A stretch of DNA of 64,000 nt from UTCFX2 sp963788145 (GTDB lineage Bacteria > Chloroflexota > Anaerolineae > Anaerolineales > UBA4823), in NCBI GenBank assembly GCA_963788145.1, contig CAWBFQ010000007.1:124001-188000 (forward strand). The letters are read 5' to 3'. Both the position numbers and the translations under genes were made by a program. Below, piece by piece: positions 43,155-52,491 of this stretch; position 1 is the first letter of the stretch; every line of letters begins with the position of its first letter. The notes beneath the pieces are model-generated. The model made no database searches and was not told the DNA's origin. It was given only the letters and a program-made list of their open reading frames with translations.

Positions 43155-43553
43155 TTATGCAGGGACGGTTTCAACCACTCTGGTAAAAACATCAAATTGT
43201 GGCGGCTGCTCGAAATGTTTCTTCACTGCGCACAACTCTGCGCTCTTTATCAACGCTGGCAGGTATTTTTCCGGAAAACTCGGAGGCGTTTGAATCTCCA
43301 ATTCAATCTTTCCAACCAGTCCGCTGAATGGATTGGAATGCATCCTCTGAACGATGCGGATACCTTCTGTGGGTAACCCTCTTTGCTGACAAAAACCCAA
43401 CACATAAATTCCAGCACATGTACCTATCGAAGCCAGAAAAGTGGCAAATGGGGTAGGTGCAATTGCAGATGGAGGTTGATCGGTGTGTACCGTAAATTTT
43501 CCAAAATGAGCATCCACCTGAGCTCCACCTGGGAAGTCAATAACCATTTCCAT
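43155..43553 (-). CDS. OsmC-family protein
   Basis: A 132-residue protein after AAGGAG. It has the OsmC fold pattern: a beta-rich N-terminus, PTPFATFLASIGTCAGIYVLGF with the first Cys on the central helix, and ALIKSAELCAVKKHFEQPP with the second Cys. The two Cys residues suit peroxide/hydroperoxide reduction as in OsmC/Ohr, but the subfamily is not assigned. It stands alone. Confidence 0.88.
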   Translation of the reverse strand: MEMVIDFPGGAQVDAHFGKFTVHTDQPPSAIAPTPFATFLASIGTCAGIYVLGFCQQRGLPTEGIRIVQRMHSNPFSGLVGKIELEIQTPPSFPEKYLPALIKSAELCAVKKHFEQPPQFDVFTRVVETVPA

Positions 43554-44087
43554 TAGCTAATCTCCTTAATATCGATCTCAGTTATCAATCTCTGTTCATT
43601 CTCATTCTCATTGTTAGATGCATTGCCCGGTAGTTGGTTACACCCAATACAGCGGACAACACGGATTGGAATACCCCACATATGCCGGGTGTGATTCCTG
43701 CCCGGCCAATGATCCTGACGATAAGAATTCGAGAGAATTGTGGATAAGTGGTGGAAAACTGTGGATAAAACCACCCAGTTGGGGAGAATTCGCATATTTG
43801 TTCGATTTCATTGATCACCCTGGTACCCCCATATATGGCGGGTACACTTGGCTATCTCCCAGATATTCGAATCTCGTCCTGATGACGGAAAAGTATTCGA
43901 AATAACCGAATCTAATCCCCTTTACCAGGTGGATAGATTTCAACCCGTTATTCACCATATTTAGGGCCGTCTTAGAAATCAGACCCCACAGGTGCAGGTA
44001 AATTGGACTTCAATAGGATTTCTCCACATATCCACACCCCCTACTACAACTACGAGGAATCTATTACAAAGATATATGGGGATATCT
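43554..44087. other. 534-bp gap with DnaA-box cluster, candidate replication origin or DnaA-regulated region
   Basis: Two perfect DnaA boxes (TGTGGATAA, 43739-43747 and 43760-43768) are spaced 21 bp apart, two helical turns, in the same orientation. Two near-perfect boxes in the opposite orientation, TTCTCCACA (44020-44028) and ATATCCACA (44028-44036), overlap by one base. The intervening DNA is AT-rich in parts. No gene with a credible start lies here. Origins usually sit near dnaA or dnaN, which are not in the window, so this could instead be a DnaA-titration or regulatory region. Confidence 0.5.
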
Positions 44088-44804
44088 TTAAAGTCCATCA
44101 AACAGATCGTGTGCATATCGGGCAATCAATAGCTCCAATTCGCTATCCGATTTTTCCGGCAGCAGCTTCGGGAGTGCACCTACCTGATAAGCTTGATTAA
44201 TCGGGTTATCGTTCAAACGAACCCATTCGACGCCACCTTGCATCGCAGCATTAACCATCTCGGTCGCATGATTTACATCGGGTTGCACATGATCTTTTTC
44301 GGATTGCAGACGTTGATAAGGAACCTTAATCCTTGAAATAAATGTGACCGCCTCTCTTTGCAGCCAGGCTTGAGAGTCGCTGCAGGGTGGCCAATCGATC
44401 CTCTGATTTTGTCCGCATCCAGTTGTGGTATCCATTCGATTAGCCGGCCCTTCCCAATCGATCAGAAAACGAATTGGTAAGTAAGGGTGACGCGCCAGGG
44501 CGCCGCTAGCCATTGTGATCCCATAGGAATATGAAATTAAGCCAATCTTTTCAGGATTCACATCAGGAAAAGAAGCCACAGCCTGAATTACAGCTGCTAA
44601 CCCGTCTTGATGAACCGAACCATCAAAATCTTCTTCCCCCTCGCTGGAACCACGACCATCTGGATCGAAAAAGACCACTCGGTAACCAAAATCTGCTAGC
44701 CGGCGAGCTTTCTTAGGGGCTATTGTCCCGATTCCTCCCGGAACAAGAATCAAGGTTTCAGTAGTCGGAGTAATACCATCTGGCGGGGTGATAACTCGCG
44801 TCAT
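44088..44804 (-). CDS. Alpha/beta hydrolase-like protein
   Basis: A 238-residue ORF with LILVPGGIG near the N-terminus (oxyanion region), FFDPDGRGSSEGEEDFDG and the nucleophile elbow ISYSYGITMASG (G-x-S-x-G-like, with S-Y-S-Y-G). The catalytic Asp and His are less clear, with a candidate in EKDHV. The start overlaps the 3' end of the lipoprotein ORF by 47 bp in another frame. The combined length is 1 modulo 3, so the two may be one frameshifted gene: a hydrolase anchored by a lipoprotein signal. Confidence 0.7.
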   Translation of the reverse strand: MTRVITPPDGITPTTETLILVPGGIGTIAPKKARRLADFGYRVVFFDPDGRGSSEGEEDFDGSVHQDGLAAVIQAVASFPDVNPEKIGLISYSYGITMASGALARHPYLPIRFLIDWEGPANRMDTTTGCGQNQRIDWPPCSDSQAWLQREAVTFISRIKVPYQRLQSEKDHVQPDVNHATEMVNAAMQGGVEWVRLNDNPINQAYQVGALPKLLPEKSDSELELLIARYAHDLFDGL

Positions 44805-45063
44805 TAAACGGGCAGCCTCTGTTAGGATTCTTCACCCAATACGTACCTGGGGCCAGTCCTGCACAAACCGGATCGTTGCAATCGGATAGAGCAAATTCAG
44901 GGGACGATGATTGGAATTCAGAGACTGGGGTCTTAATGGATAAGCCGATATTTGGGATCGATGGCATATTAGTGCATGCGATGGTAGCCAGGACGATCAT
45001 GATCACAATTATGAAGTTCTTTTTTGCTTGTAAAGCCTTTTTCATCATGATAGATTTATCCAT
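44758..45063 (-). CDS. Lipoprotein N-terminal segment, probably the front of the hydrolase gene
   Basis: A 101-residue ORF with a signal peptide and lipobox T-I-A-C (Cys30), followed by a polar region with Cys residues and LAPGTYWVKNPNRGCP. The last 15 or so residues (after the presumed frame break) look random. Together with the following hydrolase ORF it would form a lipoprotein of about 324 residues. If instead it is a separate gene it would be a small lipoprotein of unknown function. It overlaps the BchD-like gene end by eight bases. Confidence 0.6.
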   Translation of the reverse strand: MDKSIMMKKALQAKKNFIIVIMIVLATIACTNMPSIPNIGLSIKTPVSEFQSSSPEFALSDCNDPVCAGLAPGTYWVKNPNRGCPFNDASYHPARWYYSDY

Positions 45064-46003
45064 TCATTTCTTCGCGCACTTTTCGGTACAACACATCTGC
45101 CTTTAGCTCGCTTAATGTATAGCAGGGGGCTTTTAGATATTCAGCAAGGCTTTGCGCAAGTCCCTGGTCAAAGGCTGCATGCTCCATATTGATCACCACG
45201 CTGCGAATTTCGTCATCTGCTACCCGTTCTGCCAGGCGCTTGGTCTCTTCCAGCGGCGGCAGGTTGGTCATGGAGACATTTCCAGCCCCGTCGGTTAATA
45301 AAATGATGAGTGGATTCACATCCGGATGCAAAATGCGTTCCTTCTGAACAACCTCATGAGCCATCAATAGACCCGCTGAGAGAGGGGTCTTTCCACCGAC
45401 AGGGATATCTGCCAATGCGCGTTGAGCCAGTTGAACAGAGTTGGTGGGAGGCAGGATTAAAGTTGCCCTGTTCTTCTGGAATACAACCAATCCGACCCGG
45501 TCGCGTCGCTGATAGGCATCGGTGAGTAGAGAAAGGATTGCTCCTTTAGTGGCAGCCATACGCTCGGCGACAGCCATTGACCAGGAGGCGTCCACTACAA
45601 ACAGGATCAGGTTAGAAGCCTTCTTGACCCTCACCTTCCGCTGGAAATCTGACTTTTGGATGGCGAAGAGAACCTTCTTGCGCTGTTCGGTTCGGTCTTT
45701 CTGGAAAGGTGCTGCTGCGCGTAATGTGGCGTCGAAAGCAAGATCGTCTGTCTTCCCATTGGCGGGGCGGGATTGAATGTACCTGCCCCTTTTTCTTTCT
45801 GTGCGGGTGCGCGATCTCTTCCCGCCGTAGCGGCGTGTAATCCGATCTAGAGGATTTTGAATCTTACGAGGTAAGAACGGCTGACCGATCTTAACTTTCT
45901 CCCCTCCTTCCCACCAATTGGAGCTAATCTGATCAAAAACGTTTTGGCGGGCGGGCTCGGATGGGGCATGCTTAGACTCCTCATCCGAGAGTTCAGCTGT
46001 CAC
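45056..46003 (-). CDS. Magnesium chelatase subunit D-like VWA protein
   Basis: A 315-residue protein. The N-terminal 115 residues are basic and Arg-rich (ITRRYGGKRSRTRTERKRGR). The C-terminal von Willebrand A domain (about 128-310) has the MIDAS motif D-A-S-W-S, a conserved Thr in GGKTPL and LLTDGAGN. It matches the C-terminal half of BchD/ChlD and lacks the AAA domain of full-length BchD. It overlaps the BchI-like ATPase gene by four bases, so the two form a chelatase-type motor. A large catalytic subunit (BchH or CobN) is not in the window. Confidence 0.85.
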   Translation of the reverse strand: MTAELSDEESKHAPSEPARQNVFDQISSNWWEGGEKVKIGQPFLPRKIQNPLDRITRRYGGKRSRTRTERKRGRYIQSRPANGKTDDLAFDATLRAAAPFQKDRTEQRKKVLFAIQKSDFQRKVRVKKASNLILFVVDASWSMAVAERMAATKGAILSLLTDAYQRRDRVGLVVFQKNRATLILPPTNSVQLAQRALADIPVGGKTPLSAGLLMAHEVVQKERILHPDVNPLIILLTDGAGNVSMTNLPPLEETKRLAERVADDEIRSVVINMEHAAFDQGLAQSLAEYLKAPCYTLSELKADVLYRKVREEMNG

Positions 46004-47139
46004 GGGTTCTTTTTTTTTTCTTTGGTCTGCTCTTCGTTTGGCGACAAATCGGGTTCAGATTGATCGGGCATGGATCCTTGCAACTGTTCGATCCGTTCCT
46101 GTAGATCTTCCATAGACATTTCCGTTTGATGGAAAGGGCCGCGCTTAATCCGATGCGGCAGCGTCAACTCAGCCGCGAGGGCAATATCTCTTTCAGTAAT
46201 TTGTTGACGACCCTCAAAAGCGGCATGGGCGCGGGCGGTTTTTAAGATCACCAGGTCCGAACGATGCCCATCAACGTTTAATGAAGATGTGAGGGAAGCA
46301 ATTGCGATCAAATCTCGGTTAGAGAAAGTGACATTCTCAAGCAGTATCCGGGCTTGTTCAATCTGATGCGACACCTCTTGTTCGCGTGGCATCCATTGTT
46401 CATAAAAAGCTTCCGGGTTTTCCTCGAAAGCCAGGTTGCGCTGCATGATCAGCACGCGTTCGCGGGCGTCTCGAATCCCGTGAATCTCAACCGAGAGGGC
46501 GAAGCGATCTAAGAGCTGTGGTCGCAGATCGCCTTCCTCCGGGTTCATCGTCCCAACAAGGATAAAGCGAGCAGGGTGGGAGAAAGAAATTCCTTCGCGC
46601 TCGACGATGTTCACCCCCATCGCAGCAGAGTCAAGCAGCAGATCGACCACATGGTCATCCAAAAGATTGACCTCATCGATATACAACAACCCCCGGTTGG
46701 CGGCTGCCAGAACACCAGGCTCAAACCGTCGTTCGCCTTTCTGGATCGCCTTCTCAATGTCCAGGGTGCCTACGACCCGGTCCTCTGTGGCGCTTACAGG
46801 CAAATCGACAAATCGAATCTGGCGGGTGCCGATATTCATGCTTGCTCCCTCGGCTATCCGTTCTTTCACCCAATCTGACCAGGTACTGGGATTATTCGGA
46901 TCGTCATTGAAAGGAGAGTTGCAAAAAACTTCGATTTTTGGTAACAACGCCGCCATGGCGCGCGCCGCGGTAGATTTTGCTGTTCCCCGCTCGCCTCGGA
47001 TCAAGACACCCCCAATTCGGGGGTTTACCGCATTTAAAACCAGGGCGCGTTTCATCCGCTCCTGGCCGACGATGGCCGTAAATGGATAAATAGGTGGCAT
47101 GTACTCCTCGAAATGTGGGCGGCCATCATTTTCTTCCAT
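46000..47139 (-). CDS. Magnesium chelatase subunit I-like AAA+ ATPase
   Basis: A 379-residue protein. The N-terminal IYPFTAIVGQERMKRALVLN is the BchI signature. Walker A is GERGTAKSTAA, Walker B is LLYIDEVNLL, and the sensor and arginine-finger segments VGTMNPEEGDLRPQLLDRF are intact. The C-terminus is acidic and Lys-rich. BchI-type ATPases drive metal insertion into tetrapyrroles or, in relatives, other chaperone tasks. An internal ATG at 47100 (M-P-P-I-Y-P-F) follows GAGGAG and is an alternative start. Confidence 0.88.
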   Translation of the reverse strand: MEENDGRPHFEEYMPPIYPFTAIVGQERMKRALVLNAVNPRIGGVLIRGERGTAKSTAARAMAALLPKIEVFCNSPFNDDPNNPSTWSDWVKERIAEGASMNIGTRQIRFVDLPVSATEDRVVGTLDIEKAIQKGERRFEPGVLAAANRGLLYIDEVNLLDDHVVDLLLDSAAMGVNIVEREGISFSHPARFILVGTMNPEEGDLRPQLLDRFALSVEIHGIRDARERVLIMQRNLAFEENPEAFYEQWMPREQEVSHQIEQARILLENVTFSNRDLIAIASLTSSLNVDGHRSDLVILKTARAHAAFEGRQQITERDIALAAELTLPHRIKRGPFHQTEMSMEDLQERIEQLQGSMPDQSEPDLSPNEEQTKEKKKNP

Positions 47140-47214
47140 AAAAATAGCAATGGAAGAAGTCGCTCACATGGATTGTTGTGCAGGCTGGTATGAATTCTAT
47201 CCTTATTATAGAGG

Positions 47215-47243
47215 TTGTCAAGTTGCCTTTTCACCTTTATAAT
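47215..47243 (+). promoter_or_regulatory. Promoter of rpsA
   Basis: TTGTCA (47215-47220), 17 bp and a perfect TATAAT (47238-47243), 40 bp upstream of the rpsA start. Confidence 0.7.
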
Positions 47244-47282
47244 ACACATCTAAATTATTGATCAACCGGAGCGAGTAAGAAT

Positions 47283-48551
47283 ATGGAACAAGACGGAGCC
47301 CTGTTTGGGCATGAGGGTGGGGCTGATGACAAGGAAAAGATGTCGATGCAGTCTCTTCTGGATGAAGGTCTAAGCCTGGATCTTCCGAATCAAGGCGAGA
47401 TACGTACAGGAACCATTGCAACCATTCGTGAGAATGAAATCCTTGTCAGCATTGGCACAAAATCGGAAGGTGTAATTTCTGGCCGGGAATTGGAACAAAT
47501 CCCTGATGAAGAAAGGGAGGAATTCCGGGTTGGACAAAATATCCCGGTTTTTGTGCTCTCTCCCGAAGATCCTAATGGGAATGTCGTTCTGTCCTATGTC
47601 CGCGCTCGAGAAGAGAAAGACTGGAGCGATGTGGAAGCCTTGCTCGAGACGAACGAAGAGTTCGAGAGCAGCATCATAGGGTATAACAAGGGAGGTTTGA
47701 TCGTCCCGATTGGAACTTTACGCGGCTTCGTTCCAGCCTCTCAAATTAGTCTGGTCCGCCGACCAGGTAGTGGTGAAAACCCCGAGCAGCGATATGGGAG
47801 TTTGGTCGGAGAATCGATTAGTGTCCGGGTGATTGAAGTCGACCGCAATCGCCGGCGTTTAATCCTATCAGAGAGGCTTGCGTTGCAGGAAACCCGCGAG
47901 ACCCTCAAGGATCGCTTACTGGACGAACTGCAAGATGGCGATGTTCGCACCGGTCGCGTAACCAGTTTGGCTGAGTTTGGTGCATTTGTGAATATTGATG
48001 GGGCAGATGGTCTGGTCCACCTCTCCGAAATCTCTTGGGATCGGATCCAACATCCCAATGAGGTTCTCAATATAGGAGACGAAGTTGACGTCAAGGTCAT
48101 CAGCGTAGATCGCGACCGAAAACGAATTGGACTCTCAATCCGCCAACTCCAGCGTGATCCCTGGATGGAACGAGTGGGCGAGATCAAAGAAGGCATGCTG
48201 GTAGAGGGGAAAATCACTCACCTGACGAAATTTGGCGCGTTCGCGAAAATTGGCGAAGATCTCGAAGGTCTGATCCATGTATCTGAGTTGAGCGACCAGC
48301 GCATTACCCATCCGAAAGAGGTGGTGCGTGAAGGAGATATGATCACTCTGCGAGTGATTAAGATTGATGAAGAACGTCACCGGATTGGCCTCAGCCGACG
48401 CAAGGTTGACTCGCCCGTGTTTGCAGACCTGGATTGGAAGATGGCTCTCTCTGATGAAGTTGATAAATCTCAATCCGAGTCCGAAAGCGAAGATCAACTA
48501 GATTACGAAATTGAAGAAGATCAATCCGACCAGGCAGATTTGGAAGAATAG
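47283..48551 (+). CDS. rpsA: S1 RNA-binding protein (30S ribosomal protein S1 homologue)
   Basis: A 422-residue protein with four S1/OB repeats (about 38-105, 122-190, 207-275 and 292-360). The last two are the most canonical: GRVTSLAEFGAFVNIDGADG and GKITHLTKFGAFAKIGEDLE, each followed by HLSE/HVSE. A 60-residue acidic tail ends the protein. Four-repeat S1 forms are usual outside Proteobacteria. It binds mRNA for translation initiation. GGAG lies 11 bases before the ATG. Confidence 0.93.
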   Translation: MEQDGALFGHEGGADDKEKMSMQSLLDEGLSLDLPNQGEIRTGTIATIRENEILVSIGTKSEGVISGRELEQIPDEEREEFRVGQNIPVFVLSPEDPNGNVVLSYVRAREEKDWSDVEALLETNEEFESSIIGYNKGGLIVPIGTLRGFVPASQISLVRRPGSGENPEQRYGSLVGESISVRVIEVDRNRRRLILSERLALQETRETLKDRLLDELQDGDVRTGRVTSLAEFGAFVNIDGADGLVHLSEISWDRIQHPNEVLNIGDEVDVKVISVDRDRKRIGLSIRQLQRDPWMERVGEIKEGMLVEGKITHLTKFGAFAKIGEDLEGLIHVSELSDQRITHPKEVVREGDMITLRVIKIDEERHRIGLSRRKVDSPVFADLDWKMALSDEVDKSQSESESEDQLDYEIEEDQSDQADLEE

Positions 48552-48605
48552 CAAGGCCCGCAAAGATCCCTGCCCGATTCACCTATCTTTGACAAAATAG
48601 CATGT

Positions 48606-48631
48606 GGCGCACCCCTATTCAGGGGTGCGCC
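48606..48631 (+). terminator. Terminator-like hairpin after rpsA
   Basis: A perfect 11-bp stem GGCGCACCCCT/AGGGGTGCGCC with loop ATTC, followed by CTTACATTTACC. The T-tract is short. Confidence 0.65.
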
Positions 48632-48802
48632 CTTACATTTACCTAAGAGTTTCGTTAAACTTATGGGGCTTTGAGAACTGAATAAGTCGCTCCTCTTGTA
48701 AACTCTGGTAGAATCCAATCGGACAATATGTCTCATAATCAAATTCGGATCGTTATTAATAGCGAGATCAGAAATATCGGTTCATAAATCAGGAGGAATG
48801 CC

Positions 48803-51316
48803 GTGTCTGGCATGGAGCGCTTTACGCAAAGGGCGCGACGGGTACTCAGTCTGGCCCATCAGGAAGCTGAGCGCATGCGCCATAGTTATATCGGAACAGA
48901 ACACCTGCTCCTGGGATTAATCCAGGAGGAGGGGGGTGTTGCTGGACGCGTTTTACGAGAACTGGGGCTTGAGGCAGATCGCGTACAAGAAATTGTCGAA
49001 CGGTTGGCAGGACCGGGACAGTATAGCGGCGGCAAATTGGACCTTTCTCCAGGAACGCAACAGGTATTGGAATTTGCAGTGGATGAAGCCCGTCGAATGG
49101 GGCACCACTATATTGGAACTGAACATCTTCTTCTCGGTCTGGTTCAGCATGGCGAAGGGATCGCCATGGATGTTCTTCGAAAAATGGGCGTCTCTGCAGA
49201 ACAGATTCGTCGCCAAACACGGCGTGTTTTGCAAGAGAGCAGCTCTTCCCAGCGAACTGGCGCGCCTGCTGCCGCGGCAGAACGCAAGCCCGCTCGCCAA
49301 GAGCAAAGCAAGGCTAAAACGCCGATGGTGGATCAGCTTGCCACCGACCTGACTTCGTTGGCTGAGGAAGGTAAACTGGATCCGGTGATTGGTCGTCAGA
49401 TGGAGATTGAGCGTGTAATCCAAATCCTCGCTCGCCGGACCAAGAACAATCCGGCTCTGATCGGCGAGCCGGGTGTTGGCAAGACGGCTATTGTTGAAGG
49501 TTTGGCCCAACGGATCATCGAAGGGGATGTTCCTGCCCCCTTACTGGACAAACGTGTTTTGCAATTGGACGTTGGGTCTTTGGTCGCAGGCACCATGTAT
49601 CGAGGTCAGTTTGAAGAGCGCTTAAAACGTGTGATTGATGAGTTGAAAGCCTCTGGCTCGATCCTTTTTATTGATGAAGTTCATATGCTGGTTGGCGCTG
49701 GCGCTGCTGGTTCATCCGTAGATGCTGCCAATATCTTGAAGCCTGCGCTCTCGCGCGGCGAACTGCAGGTCATAGGCGCCACAACCCTGAATGAATACCG
49801 CAAGCACATTGAAAGTGATGCTGCCTTAGAGCGCCGCTTCCAGCCTGTTATTGTGGAAGAACCATCTGTTGACGAGACAATCGAGATTTTGAAGGGTGTT
49901 CGGGGAGCCTATGAGGAACATCATCGCCTTAAGATCTCCGATGAAGCTCTAGATGCAGCCGCTCAACTCTCATCCCGTTATGTGACTGAGCGCTTCTTGC
50001 CGGATAAAGCGATTGACTTGATCGACGAATTTTCCTCGCGCGTCCGCATGTATAAAAGCTCATCGGCGCAAGAAGCCAAAGATCTGATGTCTCAATTGCG
50101 TGAAACGCGCCAGAATTATGCTTTAGCTCAGGAAGATGGACGCAATGATGATGCCCAGGATTACCTCACTCGACAGGAGGCAATTGAGATCCAATTGGAT
50201 CGCTTACGCTCCGGTTGGGATCGGGCAAACAGCCCGGTCGTGACGGCTCAGGATATTGCCGAAGTCGTCTCGATGTGGACCGGCGTTCCTGTGATGCAGA
50301 TTGCTCAGGAGGAGTCACAAAGACTCCTTCACATGGAAGAAGATCTGCGCTCACACATAATCGGTCAGGAAGAGGCCATTCAGGCAATCGCAAAAGCTGT
50401 TCGCCGGGCCAGGGCTGGGTTGAAAGACCCCCGTCGCCCGATCGGGTCGTTCATGTTTCTTGGCCCAACTGGCGTTGGGAAAACCGAGTTGACAAAGGCT
50501 CTAGCCCGCTTCATGTTCGGCAGCGAAGATGCCCTCATCCAACTGGATATGTCGGAATTTATGGAGCGCCATACCGTCAGCCGACTTGTTGGCGCACCTC
50601 CTGGTTATGTTGGTTACGATGAAGCCGGCCAGTTGACCGAAGCCCTGCGGCGCAGACCGTACTCGATTGTGGTCTTTGATGAGATCGAAAAGGCTCACCC
50701 AGAAGCCCATAATATGCTCCTTCAGATCATGGAAGAAGGACATCTTTCGGATGCAAAAGGCCGTAAAGTAGATTTCCGAAATGCCATCATCGTGATGACA
50801 TCCAATGTCGGCGCAGACATGATCAAACGTCAGTCAACCTTGGGGTTTGCTCTGAAGCATAATGAAGCCTCGGAAGAACGTCTGGCCTATGAAGAGATGC
50901 GGAAGAAGTTGATGGAATCTCTGCGGCGGGTCTTCCGTCCCGAGTTCATCAACCGCCTGGACTTGGTCATTGTCTTCCGCTCGCTAAGCCGGGAAGATAT
51001 TACCAAGATCGTGGAACTTGAGTTGCAAAAGGTGGCTGTGCGATTGAAGGAATATGCGATCGAACTGAAAGCGACCCCAGCAGCTCTCGAAAAACTGGCT
51101 GATATGGGCTACGACCCTGAAATGGGCGCTCGCCCACTTCGCCGTGTGATCCAGCATACTGTCGAAGACCCTCTCTCCGACTCGTTATTGGCAGATACTT
51201 TCCAGGACTGCATCGAGATCTTGATTGATCTGGATGGAGATCAGGTTGTCTTGCGCCGCGGCGAATCCCAACCCGGCCCGAATGTATCTTCTGAAGAGGT
51301 GATTACCCCAGCCTGA
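48803..51316 (+). CDS. clpC: ATP-dependent Clp protease ATP-binding subunit ClpC
   Basis: An 837-residue AAA+ unfoldase. AGGAGG is followed by a GTG start at 48803; an ATG three codons later is possible. Two ClpN repeats cover about 1-145 (SYIGTEHLLLGLIQ and HYIGTEHLLLGLVQ). D1 has GEPGVGKTA, the middle domain is present, and D2 has GPTGVGKTE with the Walker B VVFDEIEKAH. It feeds substrates to ClpP, which is not in the window. No ctsR or mcsAB operon surrounds it. Confidence 0.96.
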   Translation: MSGMERFTQRARRVLSLAHQEAERMRHSYIGTEHLLLGLIQEEGGVAGRVLRELGLEADRVQEIVERLAGPGQYSGGKLDLSPGTQQVLEFAVDEARRMGHHYIGTEHLLLGLVQHGEGIAMDVLRKMGVSAEQIRRQTRRVLQESSSSQRTGAPAAAAERKPARQEQSKAKTPMVDQLATDLTSLAEEGKLDPVIGRQMEIERVIQILARRTKNNPALIGEPGVGKTAIVEGLAQRIIEGDVPAPLLDKRVLQLDVGSLVAGTMYRGQFEERLKRVIDELKASGSILFIDEVHMLVGAGAAGSSVDAANILKPALSRGELQVIGATTLNEYRKHIESDAALERRFQPVIVEEPSVDETIEILKGVRGAYEEHHRLKISDEALDAAAQLSSRYVTERFLPDKAIDLIDEFSSRVRMYKSSSAQEAKDLMSQLRETRQNYALAQEDGRNDDAQDYLTRQEAIEIQLDRLRSGWDRANSPVVTAQDIAEVVSMWTGVPVMQIAQEESQRLLHMEEDLRSHIIGQEEAIQAIAKAVRRARAGLKDPRRPIGSFMFLGPTGVGKTELTKALARFMFGSEDALIQLDMSEFMERHTVSRLVGAPPGYVGYDEAGQLTEALRRRPYSIVVFDEIEKAHPEAHNMLLQIMEEGHLSDAKGRKVDFRNAIIVMTSNVGADMIKRQSTLGFALKHNEASEERLAYEEMRKKLMESLRRVFRPEFINRLDLVIVFRSLSREDITKIVELELQKVAVRLKEYAIELKATPAALEKLADMGYDPEMGARPLRRVIQHTVEDPLSDSLLADTFQDCIEILIDLDGDQVVLRRGESQPGPNVSSEEVITPA

Positions 51317-51472
51317 TTGGTCGATGTTGCAGTGAATTGAGTTACAACGCGGCTTTGAGCGATAATCGCTTGAGGCTGCGCTATCTAATGGGCGCTCAAA
51401 TTAATCCATCAATAGGCATGTTAATTCTTTGTTAGAAAACTGTTCCACCAGGGCTAGCAAATGACTGCACTG

Positions 51473-51501
51473 TTGCAATGCAAACATGCGCATGGTAGAA
51501 T
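51473..51501 (+). promoter_or_regulatory. Promoter of the pdxS operon
   Basis: TTGCAA (51473-51478), 17 bp and TAGAAT (51496-51501). Between it and the pdxS start, a small hairpin CCGAC/GTCGG (near 51552-51566) is followed by TTTTG, and then GGAGG. This could act as an attenuator, but the stem is short. Confidence 0.5.
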
Positions 51502-51584
51502 GATTCAAGAGATATATTCATTCAGATGCGCTATTTGCATGATATCCCGCCGACGGTAAGTCGGTTTTGATTTGGAGGTAAGCG

Positions 51585-52473
51585 ATGGAGCAAGAAATAG
51601 GTACCTTTACGGTGAAAAAGGGCCTGGCTCAAATGCTCAAGGGTGGAGTTATCATGGACGTGGTCACGCCAGAACACGCTCGAATTGCAGAAGATGCTGG
51701 CGCGGTGGCCGTAATGGCCCTCGAGCGAGTTCCTGCGGATATTCGTGCACATGGAGGGGTTGCTCGGATGAGCGATCCAGAGTTGATTTTGCAAATCATG
51801 GACACAGTCTCCATCCCCGTCATGGCAAAATGTCGGATTGGTCACTTTGTTGAGGCTCAAATCCTGGAAGCAATTGGTGTGGATTACATTGACGAGTTAG
51901 AGGTTCTCACCCCGGCGGATGAGCAACATCACATCAATAAACACAATTTTCAAGGCGCCCTTCGTTTGTGGCTGCAGAAACCTGGGCGAAGCTCTCCGCC
52001 GAATTGGCGAAGGAGCTGCAATGATCCGCACAAAGGGAGAAGCTGGGACAGGAGATGTCGTTGAAGCAGTTCGGCATGCTCGCTCTGTCCTTGGTGAGAT
52101 CCGCCGAATACAGAATATGCCTGAAGAAGAAGTGATGAGCTATGCGAAGGAGATCGGCGCTCCATATGGTCTATTGTTGGAAACCCGCTCGTTAGGTCGC
52201 CTGCCCGTCGTTAACTTCGCCGCTGGCGGTATTGCTACCCCAGCCGACGCGGCTTTAATGATGCAGCTGGGCGTGGATGGAGTCTTCGTGGGATCAGGAA
52301 TCTTCAAATCTGGGGACCCGGCTCGGCGTGCGACCGCCATTGTTAAAGCAGTCACGCACTTCAACGATCCCTATATTCTGGCAGAAGTCAGCCGTAATTT
52401 GGGTGAGCCGATGGTCGGACGACAAATATCGGCGATCCCTGAAGCGGAATTGATTGCTGGAAGAGGTTGGTAA
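51585..52473 (+). CDS. pdxS: Pyridoxal 5'-phosphate synthase subunit PdxS (frameshifted)
   Basis: This enzyme condenses ribose-5-phosphate, glyceraldehyde-3-phosphate and PdxT-derived ammonia to PLP. The start follows GGAGG. The N-terminal half has KGGVIMDVVTPEHARIAEDA and the catalytic Lys in VMAKCRIGH. After ADEQHHINKHNF the frame must shift: removing one T from TTTT at 51947-51950 restores F-K-A-P-F-V-C-G-C-R-N-L-G and gives 295 residues, the normal length. The rest (NFAAGGIATPADAALMMQLG, VFVGSGIFKS) is intact. PdxT follows 18 bp later. Confidence 0.93.
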
Positions 52474-52491
52474 TTACCGAACGATCACCAT

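Noticed and set aside
43618..43905. 95-codon plus-strand ORF in the DnaA-box gap
   Set aside because: No ribosome site, no recognisable product, and overlapping ORFs of similar quality exist on the other strand; the region is better read as non-coding.
43554..44087. Calling this gap the replication origin outright
   Set aside because: dnaA, dnaN and parAB are not present, and GC skew could not be computed; it is kept as a candidate only.
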